A stretch of DNA of 64,000 nucleotides from Rhinopomastus cyanomelas. Taxonomy: Eukaryota; Chordata; Aves; Bucerotiformes; Rhinopomastidae. The notes under the pieces are model-generated. The model was not told the DNA's origin. It was given only the letters and a program-made list of their open reading frames with translations, and did not search any database. A program made the position numbers and the translations under genes. Below are positions 24,244-36,485 of the stretch, one piece after another (within the stretch, counting starts at the first letter, position 1; every line of letters starts with the position of its first letter). Location: assembly GCA_013400115.1 (NCBI GenBank), contig VXBP01000285.1, forward strand, positions 693,204-757,203, given 5' to 3'.

Positions 24244-24583
24244 TCTACAGCAACACCATAAAAAGAGTGACTGAAAATAAGGCATATGTCTGTGTATAAA
24301 TATGTCAGGTGCAGACCAAAAATCTGAAGTTCTGTTTTGCACTGGAGAGATTCTGATAACAAACCAGTGATCTAAGAGGAACATAAATGCCACATGCTGC
24401 TTACAAGGACTGTTCCCATCATGAACATGCACTTAGCTAATCACCCTCACTTTCAGACCTGGATTTTTTCACTATAAGTCACTAAAGTGTCACAACAATC
24501 ATCTGACCAGATGCCAAAGAAAGTGGTGCCTGTGATTGCTTTGAACAGGTCAAAGCTCTAGCTTGCTCTTTTTTTGTTTTTGA
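24244..24583. repeat. 340-bp duplicated block, copy 1
   Basis: The 340 bases from tctacagcaacaccataa to gtttttga recur at 24849-25188 in the same orientation, with differences visible only in the T-rich end (gcttgctctt against gctttttctt). This is non-CR1 sequence. A single N follows at 24584. Confidence 0.95.
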
Positions 24584-24584
24584 N

Positions 24585-24847
24585 AGGGGCCCAGAACTGG
24601 ACACCACACTCCAGATGTTGTCTCACCAGGGCAGAGCAAAGGGGAAGAAAAACTTATCTTGGTCTGCTAACCACCCCCATTCTGATCCACCCCAGGATGC
24701 TGTTGGCTCTCTTGGCCACAAGAGCACACTGCTGGCTCATGGTCATTCTGCTGTCCATCAGGACCCCCAGGTCCCTTTCTCCTACACTGCTCTCCAGCAG
24801 GTCAGTACCCAGCCTATTCTGGTACCTGGGGTTGTTCTTGCCCAGAT
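24585..24847 (-). mobile_element. CR1 fragment bounded by single Ns
   Basis: Antisense CR1 ORF2 (ggcccagaactggacacc through ctggggttgttcttgccc), the part just upstream, in element terms, of 23873-24105 with about 100 bp missing between them. Single Ns lie at 24584 and 24848. It sits exactly between the two 340-bp copies. Confidence 0.88.
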
Positions 24848-24848
24848 N

Positions 24849-25188
24849 TCTACAGCAACACCATAAAAAGAGTGACTGAAAATAAGGCATATGTCTGTGT
24901 ATAAATATGTCAGGTGCAGACCAAAAATCTGAAGTTCTGTTTTGCACTGGAGAGATTCTGATAACAAACCAGTGATCTAAGAGGAACATAAATGCCACAT
25001 GCTGCTTACAAGGACTGTTCCCATCATGAACATGCACTTAGCTAATCACCCTCACTTTCAGACCTGGATTTTTTCACTATAAGTCACTAAAGTGTCACAA
25101 CAATCATCTGACCAGATGCCAAAGAAAGTGGTGCCTGTGATTGCTTTGAACAGGTCAAAGCTCTAGCTTTTTCTTTTTTTGTTTTTGA
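24849..25188. repeat. 340-bp duplicated block, copy 2
   Basis: Near-identical direct copy of 24244-24583. It continues into unique DNA at 25189, so this copy is probably the one in genuine chromosomal context. Confidence 0.95.
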
Positions 25189-28065
25189 TTGTTATATTTA
25201 AAAACATCCTTTGTCTGTTAACTTTTGCCTCAGACATTGCAGTTCAGTAAGAAACTACACTCAAAAGAGTTTCTTCTGAGATATGAATGAAAATCTTTTT
25301 AATTTAAACACAGTAATTCATTAAGAAAAATAGCTCAGAAAAAAATTTCATTTGTTTTTGTGGTAATAAAAGCCTGTGATGACAGTCACACTTCTCAAGG
25401 GATTAGCTCCAAGACAAGTATTGTCCTCTGCAGAGAAGCTGGGAACAGGAGGTGCCTGGCACATGGAAGAAAGACAGGATAGGGTTTCACTCGTGACTTC
25501 CAGCAAGGCTTCTCTTTCTGTAACTGGTGTTGAGGAAAGTTCTGGGCCTCCAGGACACTGACCCTGCTGCATCCAAGAATCTTGGGAACAAAGCATCACC
25601 TGCAGCTCCCCAGCAGGGATCTGCAAGTCAAGCCAGTAGCCAAAGAGTTAACTCAAGAGTGTAACAGAATAGGAAATACTCAACACCTCAGTCTTTCTTA
25701 CAGCAAAGAAATGTAAAGCAGATGGAGAACAAGGAAGATTGCTCTGACCAGCAAGAAGAATTCAGGTTGGCACAATAGGCACAAGGAGTGGTTTTGTGTG
25801 ACTGAGAGCAACACAGTTTTTTCCCAAACCACTGATAAGCAAGCAGCCCCCAGAGTCAGTCAAGCCACAGGCTCAAAGTCAAGTCCCTGAAAGTTTTGCT
25901 CAGAAAGAGCAAGTTTACCTTCGGGCTGAACATCACAGGGATAAGACCACATAACTGGCCATGGACCAGCTCAAGCCAGCATTGACTGTAGCTCCTGAGC
26001 TCCACCATGCAGTGCAAAATGTACAAACTGAAGAAAGGGACTCAGTGAACACAGTCAAGGGAATGAGAGCTATGAACTGAATCCCATGGAGCTGCAGCCA
26101 AGTGGAGTCAGAGGAAGTTGTGCAGCACTTAACATCCACAGATCTCACAACATTTTGCAAACACTAATTAACCCTTCGTGGCTCTGGGCTATTCACTTAT
26201 GGACAATCATTCCTTATATAATTCAGGCTGTGGGTGGTGCAGAACTAATCACCATCAGAGCACAGGAGTCAAAACAGCAGTTCATTTCTGTGCAGACCAG
26301 ACTCACAGACATACTTCACCTTTCATCTAACACCACGACACAGAATGGAGCTTACTGTCAGCCTGGCAAAGACGACAGAAAGCTTTCTTTCCAGTGTCCC
26401 TGCTGTCTTGAGACAAGTCAGTGCCGAGGACTGGTAGATGCAACTTGCATCAGGCAGTGGGCAGATGTAGTTAATAGCGAAAAGCATCCCTTCACATGAA
26501 AATGGGCTGAAGTGCTCTCGTTGCTGAGAAATGGCCACAAACTACTTTCAAACATTTCAGGAACACTTAAAAGAGTTTGTTTGCATCTACTAATTTGGGG
26601 TTTTATGGCCTGTCTTCTTTTAGACTGTAAACTTGTGAGGCAGGAATCATATTACATCCAACTGAGGAATCCAGCTTATCAGGAAGGGGAGAAATTAATA
26701 ACAGTCACAACAGTTAGTTTATAGTCTAGACAAAATGATACTAAAAATTAAGCAACCACCACCCAGTAACTTAGAACAAAATTCATCAGAGAGATACGGT
26801 AACAGTCACCCAAACTGGTGCTAGAACAACAGGAGTGCTGTAGGGATTTGACCTCCCTAATGGGTGGAAAGCTGAAATGTGCAGGTTAGGGGAAGAAGCC
26901 TCCAAGCCTACCTCTGGTCCCAGATTAGACTAAATAGCAACAGAATTATCATATTTCCCTTTACTGATGCTGTCATTAGAAAGGCTTGTGGACCAAAGGG
27001 GAGCCATCTACACAAATTTTGGAAATAAAATGGGCTGAAGCAAATAGACTGCAGAGACAGCAAAGCCTCAGTGAGGCTTGAAGACAAAAAGTAAGAGAGT
27101 TAACTTCAGTAACACAGGATGAGAACGTTATTATAGATACTTCTTAAAACTAATACATCAATAATGATTTTCGTGTTGGCAGCATCGGTTTAAAGATGAC
27201 TTCATGGCTGTTAGCCAAAGGCTCAGAGAAGTGTTATTTGGCCCTGTAAGTCACTATTATGGAGCTAAACCACGCTCCTTTGGGTTGTTTGGTGGACATG
27301 ACAGCACAAATGTTATTTCTGCAAAGTTGTCTCTGTCTCTCTAATTAACTCTACTGTCTCCAGCGCAAAGCTAACATCTACCAGTGCCAGTTCTCCTTCA
27401 TTTTGGTCAAATCATCCTCCAGGCTGATAGCGGCAAGCAGAAATTCTTATCTTGCTGTTCCTCCCCCCCCACCCCCTTAAAGCATTTGCTTCCTCTGCCT
27501 TTTTACCTATGAGCAAAGGTGAAAGCACAAGCTTTCAGTTGCCTTAATCTCACTGACTTGTTGAAGTGCTCCATCACTCTCAAGCACTAGCAGATCTAAT
27601 AAACACACTCTGGTGTGACAGTAACCCTTCACATATAAACATTTGCAAAGGCTGATTTTTCCATTAGATCCCTTTGGCATAAATTGTTCCAACTTACATG
27701 AAATAAATCCAAATCATGCTGCTTCTTCAGGAAGAATAAGATTTTGCACACAACACAAGGTAGTATTGTTGAAAGTGGTGTCATCCACACCCGTGTCTGT
27801 GTGTGTGTGCATGTGTGCACCATTTCCCTATGCCAGATGGTAGCAGGAGCATCCACCAGCAAGGAGCTGTATATCAGAGATCCCAAAGCAGCGAAGAGAA
27901 ATATCCAAGATACACAGACATTTTCTGCAGCTGAGGAGCCTGTATTTAAATCTCACTGTCACTTTTAAGATTTAGGTGTGGTACCTGCACACAGGCACAG
28001 CAGAAGCAAAGGTATCTTCTAGAGCCTGAACAGTGGCTTTTGGGGGGAGGATCGTGAAGGACCAC
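25189..28065. other. unique non-coding stretch
   Basis: No repeat of size. It contains an unrecognised 137-codon frame (26086-26499, plus), a short TG-rich tract near 27797-27820, a C-run near 27464-27475, and a block at about 27130-27440 that reads like a conserved non-coding element. No gene can be assigned. Confidence 0.35.
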
Positions 28066-28147
28066 AGATTCATAAGGGATTGGAAGGGACCTTGAAAGAT
28101 CATCTAGTCCAATACCCCTGCCACAGCAGGATCACCTAGACCAAGTC
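28066..28147 (-). mobile_element. CR1 3' end, antisense
   Basis: attcataagggattggaagg, the catctagtcc block and agcaggatcacctagacc: the young-subfamily 3' end, truncated at the point where the next CR1 piece begins. Confidence 0.9.
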
Positions 28148-28282
28148 ATAGAGTCAGTCAGGGTAAGAAGGGACCTGTGGTCCAGTTCCAACTCCCCTGC
28201 CATGGGCATGGACACTCCACCCTAGATCAGGCTGGCCAGAGCCTCATCCAGCCCAACCAGTCCCACCTTTTCCAGGATGGTG
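28148..28282 (-). mobile_element. CR1 3' end, antisense, second subfamily
   Basis: Begins tagagtcagtcagggtaaga, then gttccaactcccctgccatg and ctagatcaggctggcc. This is a different CR1 subfamily abutting the previous piece without intervening unique bases, so one probably inserted into the 3' end of the other. Confidence 0.82.
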
Positions 28283-30197
28283 ATGTGGGAAGTATATTGC
28301 TGATATCTGGATATGGTGGGAGAGAAGTTGCAACCAGAACTGAGAGCACAAGGGCAAATAATTACTTTGTGTTGGCACCTTCTAATGAGGAAGGAGGAAC
28401 AGTCAGATGTGATCACTTCATAGCTAATTTCAACCACAACTCAGTCTTGGTCAGGGGCCTGCGTTGTGGACAATGAAACACTAATCAGCTCAGAGATATT
28501 TCCTTCCATTAGTCAGAGAAGAGCCTGAAGAGCCAGAGTTTATTCCCCTTCTGTTTTTCATTTTCTTCTTGTGGCTAGCCTTGTAAAGCTAATAAACATT
28601 TAGCATGTCTACCACATAATTGTATGCTTGTAGAGTAGCTGTAGGGAGCAAACGCTATCACTCACAACACCAGACCTTAAATCAAACAGACAGTCCTTTG
28701 TCTGTGCTAAGGAAATAATTTTCTTCCTCTGGTGAAAGTTTTCAACCCCTAATAAACTGGAGATCAATCACACAAACATGGAAACAGAACAGCATTTGCT
28801 AAAATATATATCTGTGCTTATATATGCAGATCCAATACAGGGTGAAATTGTATTCAAACCCCACAATCTCCCCACAATTAATTAATGCTAGATGCAGTTT
28901 TTAAGAATGTCCCACATCCTCTCCTCCTGCAGCAAGTCCAGCAATGCAGCAGAAAGCTCCTGGAACTGCACCAGCCTCTTGCTGATCAGTTCACACATAC
29001 TTATTCTTCAATTTTTAAGAAGTTTTAAGAAGTTGCTATTTTTAAGTAGTCTATAGGTCTAACAGCCTGTCATTCAAATGATTTATGCTTAAGCCAGTTA
29101 CTAGCCAAAAGCCCAGGACATGGCTTCCCTTGACTTAATACCCTTTCTCATTTCCAAATCTTCTCTTCCTCCATCACTCACGAGCCTAAATAATACACGA
29201 CAGATCACATTAAGCTGCCTTTGTGTGTCAGTCCTGAGACGATTTGTCAAATTGCTGCGACTCCTTTTGTACAGCAGGTTCTTAATGAGCTTTGGGAAGA
29301 GCTTTATAACCTCTCAGAATCAATCTGAGCCCTTATGAACAGTCCTCAGCGACCTGCCTTTCAAATAACGTGCTTTTTTGGCTAGGAAGACACAAGGCTG
29401 TGCTGATTGTCTGTGCAGTTGTTGCAGAGAGCAGAAAGAGCATATAAACATTTGAACACTGCCCAGACTGAGCTGGCAACTGCTTCACCAAAGAAACACC
29501 AGGCAAACCACAGAGCTGGTGCAGTGGGCTCACTAGGATACAGAAGCTTGGGCTAGGACAGAGACAGCACAGAAGCTCATGAAGGGGCATCACTCAATCA
29601 CTCAGTCATGACGTTGCCTATCCACGGTTTCTAGTGAACTCTAATTCAGGTCCCTTCCAATCCGTAGTGATTCTATGATAACGCTGTCATTCTCCCTTGA
29701 TGCACTATGGATGTATGCTCCTGCTTCAGTTTCCCTCCTGGGAGGGGTCTAATAATAATGAAGCTAATGTTATAGACAAAGTAACAGCCCAGGTATTAAG
29801 TTACTGACTGATTTTTGTGCAGGATTTAATCGGGTATAAAGGCTGCACCTGAAATCAGTCCCCAGAACAAACACCGGGCTCAGTTCCTCACTGCCTGAAA
29901 TTTTGCTTCAGCAGTTAGATGCAAAATTAAGACAAGTCAAACACCTAATTTGGGCAGAGTTGTAAAACTCGGATGAAGTTAGAGCCACGTTTTACATAGC
30001 TGTTACATTAATGTTATGAAGCAAAACAATCCATCCCTGAAGTATATTTTTCCTCCAGAAAGTAGTTATAGGACGATTCAGGTTTGAGTACCAGTCCAAT
30101 CTTATAAAGCTTAAACTTAAGTTTATCCTAGGCAGCTCTCAGCAGAGACTTTGAGCAGCAAAAGCTGCACAGGATTCTCTCTCCATGCTTTTCACAC
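28283..30197. other. unique stretch with one CR1 scrap
   Basis: No gene recognised. Around 29647-29679 there is a ~33-bp CR1 3' tail remnant in sense (caggtcccttccaatccg and attctatgata). The rest is ordinary unique DNA. Confidence 0.4.
29647..29679 (+). mobile_element. CR1 3' tail scrap, sense
   Basis: Only the final block (aggtcccttccaatcc) and one attctatg unit are present. The upstream flank does not look like CR1, so this is an extreme 5' truncation. Confidence 0.6.
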
Positions 30198-30325
30198 ATA
30201 GAATCATAGTCTCATCATGGCTGGAAAGGACCTCCAGGGTCATCGAGTCCAACCTTTTCTCCTAGTGTCTAATTGCTAGACCATATCCCTAAGCGCTGCA
30301 TCCACTCGTTTCTTAACACACACAC
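30198..30325 (-). mobile_element. CR1 3' end, antisense, older subfamily
   Basis: atagaatcatagtctcatca, ggacctccagggtcatcg and agtccaacctttt identify a 3' end of the group carrying cgagtccaacc. It fades out after about 130 bp. Confidence 0.85.
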
Positions 30326-30623
30326 TCTTTACCATGAATTTCAGCCCTGGATTTCCACTTTCAGTGTTATAACCAGAGATGGCTTTTAAAAAAAATATAT
30401 AGAGAAATTAAATTTAAGACTTCACAGGTTCCTCCAGGAACATTTCATTCCTGACATCTCCCTGTGAAGTAATTGAAAATCCAGGGTAACTGTGTATTGT
30501 ATTGTCACACTAGGATGTGCTGAATTTACGTGTTACTGCATGTGGTCCCCATCAGCCGGGGGATGAGAATCCTGGGGCTCTTGGTTTGGGTTCTGATGGG
30601 CAAAAGCATTTAAACTTAGAGAC

Positions 30624-31466
30624 AATCACAGACATGGTTTAGGTTGGAAGGGACCTTAAGGATCACTCTAGTTCCAGCCCCGCCCTGCCGTGTGATGCCT
30701 CTCATCAGACCAGGCTGCCCAGGACTCCAATCCAATTTGGCCTTGAACACTTACAGGGAGGGGGCATCCACAACCTGGCTGGGCAACTTGTTTCAGTGCC
30801 TCACCACCCTCACAGCAAGGAATTCCCTCTTTCAGCTTGAAAATATTCCCCTTTCTCCTATCACTGTCATAAAAGGTCCCTTTCCAGCTTTCCTAGGAAT
30901 AGGTCCCCTTCAAGTACTGGAAAGCTGCTTTAGGATCCCCTGGAGACTTGTCCTAGCTGAAAAGCCCAAATTTTCTCAAGCTGTCTTCATAGGAGAGGTG
31001 CTACAGCCCTGTGATCATCTACTAACACTCCTAAGTCTTTCTCCTCTGGACTGTTCTCAGCACGTATTTGTTCATGGGATTACCTCAACCCAGATGTAGG
31101 ACTCTGCACTTGGACTTGTTGAACCTCATGCAGTTTGCATGGGCTCAGTTCTCAAGCCTGTGCAAGTCCCTCTGGATGGCCTCCCTTCCCTTCAGATTGT
31201 CAACCACCCCACACACCTTGGTGTCATGGCAAACTTGCTGAGGGTGCATTTAATACCACTGTCCATGTCACTAATAAAGGCATTAAATAGTACAGGGGCC
31301 AAAACAGATCCCCAAGGAACACTACTCAGCACACATCTCCACTTGGACATGGAACCATTGACAACAAATCTTCGAGTGCAACCATACATCTAATTCCTTA
31401 TTTACCAAATAGTTTGCCTGTCAAATCCATATCTATTTTAGAGACAAGCACGTCATGTGGGACAGC
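30624..31466 (-). mobile_element. CR1 LINE, antisense, old, extends into RT
   Basis: About 840 bp from a 3' end (gacatggtttaggttggaag) back to the reverse-transcriptase core. On the minus strand the decayed core near 31192-31260 shows SKFA where the catalytic FADD box should be. The adjacent SVPWGSVLAPVLFN stands for the usual SGVPQGSVLGPVLFN, so the active site is destroyed. It is the same old subfamily as 23186-23871 and 63015-63735. Confidence 0.9.
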
Positions 31467-32469
31467 ATCACTAGCAGCAAAAATTCTACCATCTCTTTGG
31501 GATTAAATATCTCCTCAACTCCTGATTCCCAAATGAGATCAGTCTGAAATACATGGACCTCATTACTCTGCTGCCAGTGGAGAAGAACAGCAAAGGCAAG
31601 GAACGGCAGGGGCTAGGCAGAGCAGTGGAGTCTTTCCCCCTTCCATCAGATGGTTCCCTCATTAACAGATGTCTTGCTTGAGTACAGCCCTGCCACCCTC
31701 CGAGAGCTCTGTGTTAAAAAGAATTCCACAGTAATTTAAAAGAACAGGCAAAAGTTAATGCAAGAAGCAGACTGGGGTGAGAACAGCGAGAAACAGACCT
31801 TCATCCATTAGACTTCCAGCTCCCAAAAACATTTCTTCAGCCCTACTAGATTAAACAATTCCATTTTCTACTACTCCAGCCAGGCTCAGTTTTGCACAGT
31901 CGTTACCATCTCTGGTAGCCTTCACGTGTCAGTCATTTATTTCTGCTGACACTTAATACCCCAGCATCACTCAGACCACTTCCAGGAAGCACGTGTTCCT
32001 CTGTGTCCACAAATTCAAATGGGGTTCCAGAACAAAAAAGGAAAAAAACCCTGATCTGTGAGGAAATTCTTATCTGGATTTGGATTCAGGTCCACACATC
32101 ACATCTGGTTTAAGAAAACAAATAAAACAATCACACTCACATTACACATACACAGGAATTTGCCCTCCCTTGAGGCTCCGCACTGGTGTCTAGGATCTAT
32201 TTCACCTTTACCTACAGCCTTCCCAGATTGTGAGTAAAGAAAGAAATTCAAGTAAAATGCACTATGTTTTAGAAGAAAATTGAATGTTTGTTATTGGGGG
32301 AAACGGGAAAAAGCCGTGAGAGACCACAGAACAGGCTACCACCACCTCATCCCCCTCTGCTACTGCAGGGATCTAAGGCTGTGTCGGCAAAGCTCCTGAA
32401 GGGCTTTCTTTCCCCAAGATTTCCAGGCCCAATCTTAAGGCTGTTTAAGATAAAAGCCAAAAGCTGACC
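31467..32469. other. unique non-coding stretch
   Basis: No repeat or gene recognised. Composition rises in GC toward the CpG-dense patch that begins near 32470. Confidence 0.35.
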
Positions 32470-32720
32470 CCCTGTGATCTCACGCCTGGAAACGGCCCCT
32501 GGATGGTTGCGGCTGATGACCCCAGTCGTACCGCAAGATGGGGCTCTGGGAGCGCTGAACAGGAGCCGCGGGCTGGCGTGAGACAAAACCCAGCATCTCG
32601 GCTTAGAGCACGTTCACCAGCAGTGGAGACAATCTCCGGCTGGGTCAGCAGCAGCGGAGAGAGACGGGACATGAGACCTGCCCGGCTGGGTTGTACATTG
32701 ACAAGTTCGGTCTAAGCGCT
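32470..32720. promoter_or_regulatory. small CpG-dense patch (possible CpG-island promoter)
   Basis: I count about 17 CpG dinucleotides in roughly 240 bases (for example gagccgcgggctggcg), against very few per kilobase in the surrounding DNA. Such patches are usually unmethylated promoters or young GC-rich repeats. It does not look like CR1 or the LTR seen at 10.2 kb. Short frames run through it on both strands, but none is recognisable. Confidence 0.4.
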
Positions 32721-35700
32721 ACTGCTTGCATAAAGAAAGGAGCAGGATATACATGATGCTCTTTTCTGTTTTGAAATAACTTGGAGTGGCTAGAAAGATG
32801 CATAAAGAGGAAAAATTAAATGCAGTTAAACCTGCAACACTACAGATGCTCACTCTTTGGGCATCCCTGCAGGCTTTTGTACAGAACATTCCTCAGCTGT
32901 CCTGCAGGAAGAGGATTATGAGTAAAACGTGGTAAATAGCTGCACCCAGGCCACTACATGTGCCTGTGTTCCACCCGAGCATGGAGCTCAGGCTTGTGGG
33001 TTTACTCACAGCAGACATCCAGGGCTGCTCACAGAATGCCAAGTCTCACTTGGATTTGGATCCTACACATTAGTGATTTCAAGTAAGCTGCTCTAGGCGG
33101 AACAGCTCCACGCTGACAGCAGGACACAGGTGAGACACTAGAAGGCATCATCCTACACGTTCTGATTCTGCACTGCTGAGTGGACGGAGAAGCTATCCTT
33201 GGTGATCTCAGAGTTGTCTGCAGACTTTGAGAGCTGGTAGTGAGGGTGCAGGTGAAGTGAAAGGACATAGAGACCAAAAAGCTCTGCAAGAAATAGGAGC
33301 TCAAAAGAAGCTTCAGAAGGGGAGAGACACTACTTTCCCTTCACACCACAGTTGAGCCAGCAGGTGCCTCCCAAGGAGAGAGGAGGGGACTGTTCAGGGT
33401 GCTCCTTTTCCCTTGGCAGCAGAGCAAGTGCATCTGCTAGTGAATAGGACCCTCAGAAAAGGCAAGGAATTCTTTTCCTCCCTACACATATTCAGAGAAG
33501 CAGAGAAGTTTTTTTGTTGTTTTTTCTCCCCCCACCCCACCTCCCTTTTGGAATTCTTTCATTTGTGATTTCTAATCATCATTCCACTCTTCTTTCCACC
33601 TTTTTCTCCACTTCCCATTTGAGAGCCGCCCCCTGGGCTTGGCACTACTCCAGATCCAATGAACTCCAAGGTTTTTCTTTCTCCTTTCCCCGCCACCACC
33701 ACCTTCTCCTCTCTATTCAAACCAAACTCGTGGACAAAACAAATGCTGGCACTAGGTCATTGTCCTTCCCCTCCCCATCAGAGGATTCTGAGAGAGGATT
33801 AGACTAAACTCATACATTGACTTGCTCCCGGGTGCTGGCCTGGACTCCTGCCACACAACAAGATGGCATAAAGTGCAACGTCCTGGCAACATGTTTCTGC
33901 AGTAACTTCCTATGCAAAGGCAGCGAAAGGACCCGATACAGGAGTGGGTGGTTCTATATTGTGCAGTGTCAACACAGTCACCACATTTAACACATTGCCT
34001 TGATTTAAAAGGAGTAAAAGAAGAGAAAAAATACATACAAATAAAAAAGCCTAGAAGTCTCAAGGGAATGGACAGTCCATCCAAACCAAGCACTTCAAGT
34101 GATTCTGTATTGACTCATTTGTTAATTAATACTTAAGCAAAGAGTAGCTGAAGTTGCACCATGATGAGAGAGAGGCTACTGGGAGCGGGACTGCCTGGAA
34201 TTTCTGGGACTCTCCTCTTTTTTTCCAAGGTATGCAGATGATGAGCACACACAATGACCTCCTTAGGGCCTGCAGGGAGCACAGCATCAGGGGTTTCTGA
34301 ATGATTCACCGTGGAAAGCTACCATCACTGCTGCCATTCAGTAGATGGGGAAACTGAGGTGTAGAAAGACACATATTACTTCTGTGAGCATGCACACTAG
34401 TAAATAAATGGGCTACTTCAGTGCTTTAAAAGTTGTTGCAAATACCAGGTCACCACTGACTGCTCTGAAAAAGTGCTGCTAAGGCTCATCTGCTTGGATA
34501 GTTCGAATGAAATAATGCTGCTGAGCTGCACATGCAACTCCTTCATCTTTCACTGACTTGCACAGAGCTACTCCTGTCCAAGGAGGTCCAAACGTTTGGC
34601 AGACATCAAGGCCCTAACTCAGCACAGGGCTGCAACCACCCTTGAGTCCAATATCATTTCATTTTGATGCAGCACATTTTTCAAGATTTTTGATTAGCAA
34701 AATTAACTCAACCTCAAAACTTCCAAAGAGTCAGTTAAGAGTTTATGATATAAATGTACAGTGAGTTAAGTACCACATTTGTCTTCAACAGACAGTACAC
34801 ATCACATTTCTGGCAAGCAGTGACATTCATTCAAGGCCTGGGACGCCAAGTTACATGGATATGCAGCAGGTATCATCAAACAGTGTATGTGGTGACAGCA
34901 CGATCCACAGGGGCACAGACTGACAGGAAGCTGCAGAGCTCTGGCAGATAGGCTGTGCCATGGCTGTGTTGCTGCACAGCTGCCTAGTGCAAAGCTCACC
35001 TGCACAACCAAGTCATCTTGGTAGCTCCAAGTCAGGTGCTGTGGCTGTTCCTCATTCTGTCACAATCTGTCTCTGCATCCTTTGTCAAGACATTTAACCT
35101 CTCCATGCTACCATTTCTAAGTGAAACCAACAGAACCAAGCACATCTTTACATCCAATTTACCAGCATCATTTGAGAGCGAGCTGGAACAAGGAGAAAGT
35201 TTGCTGGGAAGAAATAACTGCAGAAAAATGGAGGAAGGAAGACATGACCAGAGGATAAAACATTTCCTGGCTCATCTCAGACAGCAAGTGCTAAGGGAAC
35301 AAATTTTTATTCCTGCCTCAGACTCTCAGTTGCAGACTGAAGAACTCTGAAACAATACTTGGACAGCAAACAATTCCAGTCACAAACACCCAGCCACAAA
35401 TGTCTAGGAGGTTTGTCAGTGAGCAATTAAATCCTGCACTGAATAAAAATGTTAAAAATGCAGCACATTGTGGCTTTAAGTAGCCTCTTGTTGGAGAGAC
35501 TGGCCTGACTGCCAACTCAGCTTGGGTAAACTCTGTTTTTGCCACTGCTGGGATTCTCTGAATGTCCATCAGGCAGTTGCATCACACACTGAATAGTTTG
35601 GCATGACCTCATGCCTTAAGGAAAAGGCAGAAGAAAATGAACTAGCTGCCTGTTTTCTCTGTCTAGTTATTTATTTACTTTGGTGAGGGGCTTTTTTATT

Positions 35701-36385
35701 TGCTTTTGTTTGGGGAATTCTTTTTGTCTTTTTTTTTTCCTCCTGAGCTAAGGGTAACTTGAGTGCATGGTAATGAAGTGAAAAAAGGTGATGAGGAAAG
35801 TACTTTGGGAAGGGTAAGTGGGGATGTGGAAGGCAGGGGACAGAAGGAAAAACGTGAGTCAAAGGATTAAATCCAAATTCCAGTCTGGGACTTTTTAACG
35901 AAGAAGGAATACTGACTAGCTGAGCAAATTAAGTTTTTTCAAGGGGGTCTGGGGAAGCGATTGGTTTCTATCCAAGCAGAAAATGTAATTCTTCCCCACC
36001 AGTACCAGAGACAACAAGAAAAGAAAGACAAAACACTCCCAACACTGCTCTGCAAAGTCTGAAAAGATGGGAGAATAGACAAGGACAAACAAGCAATTAA
36101 AAGGAAATTGCTTCTCCTCCCCCTCAACCTTTTCTTTCTTCCCAAATGAAAGTGGAAAAAATTGATTAGGGGGTCAAAAAGAGGAAGGACTGAAGAACTG
36201 TATCACATGCAGTGCCATGTGAAACGGCCACTCTGCTCCACCAGTAGCTTAGTAAAGAGGCTAAAGACCTGCAGGAACAAACCAAAACTCACTTCCAAAC
36301 CTGTTTCGGTTGAACCTTCTACCCGCATCTGAACCTTACTGTGATAGTTACAATCTCTCTGTCTACATCAACCACATGAAGTAAC
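32721..36385. other. unique non-coding stretch
   Basis: No repeat recognised. Pyrimidine-rich at 33508-33720 and T-rich at 35690-35745. The 110-codon frame at 35018-35350 begins with a hydrophobic, signal-like run, but it has no supporting context and no known family. Confidence 0.4.
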
Positions 36386-36485
36386 AGAACATCAGATCAT
36401 CAGGGATTGGAAAGGACCTTTAAAGATCATCTAAGTCCAATCCCCTCACCACAGCAAATTCACCTAGACCAAGTCATGTGTTGAG
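36386..36485 (-). mobile_element. CR1 3' end, antisense, left piece of a rearranged element
   Basis: catcagggattggaaaggac, then taagtccaatcccctcacc and cacctagaccaagtcatg: a normal antisense 3' UTR. Instead of continuing into the ORF2 C-terminus it switches at about 36480-36490 to a sense endonuclease segment. Confidence 0.85.

Noticed and set aside
27797..27820. TG microsatellite
   Set aside because: Only a few units and interrupted; too short to list as a locus.
30644..31099. 151-codon plus-strand frame
   Set aside because: Runs through an antisense CR1; long frames opposite LINE ORFs are common.
35018..35350. Secreted protein suggested by a hydrophobic start
   Set aside because: A single hydrophobic run, no homologue, no splice or promoter context; likely chance.
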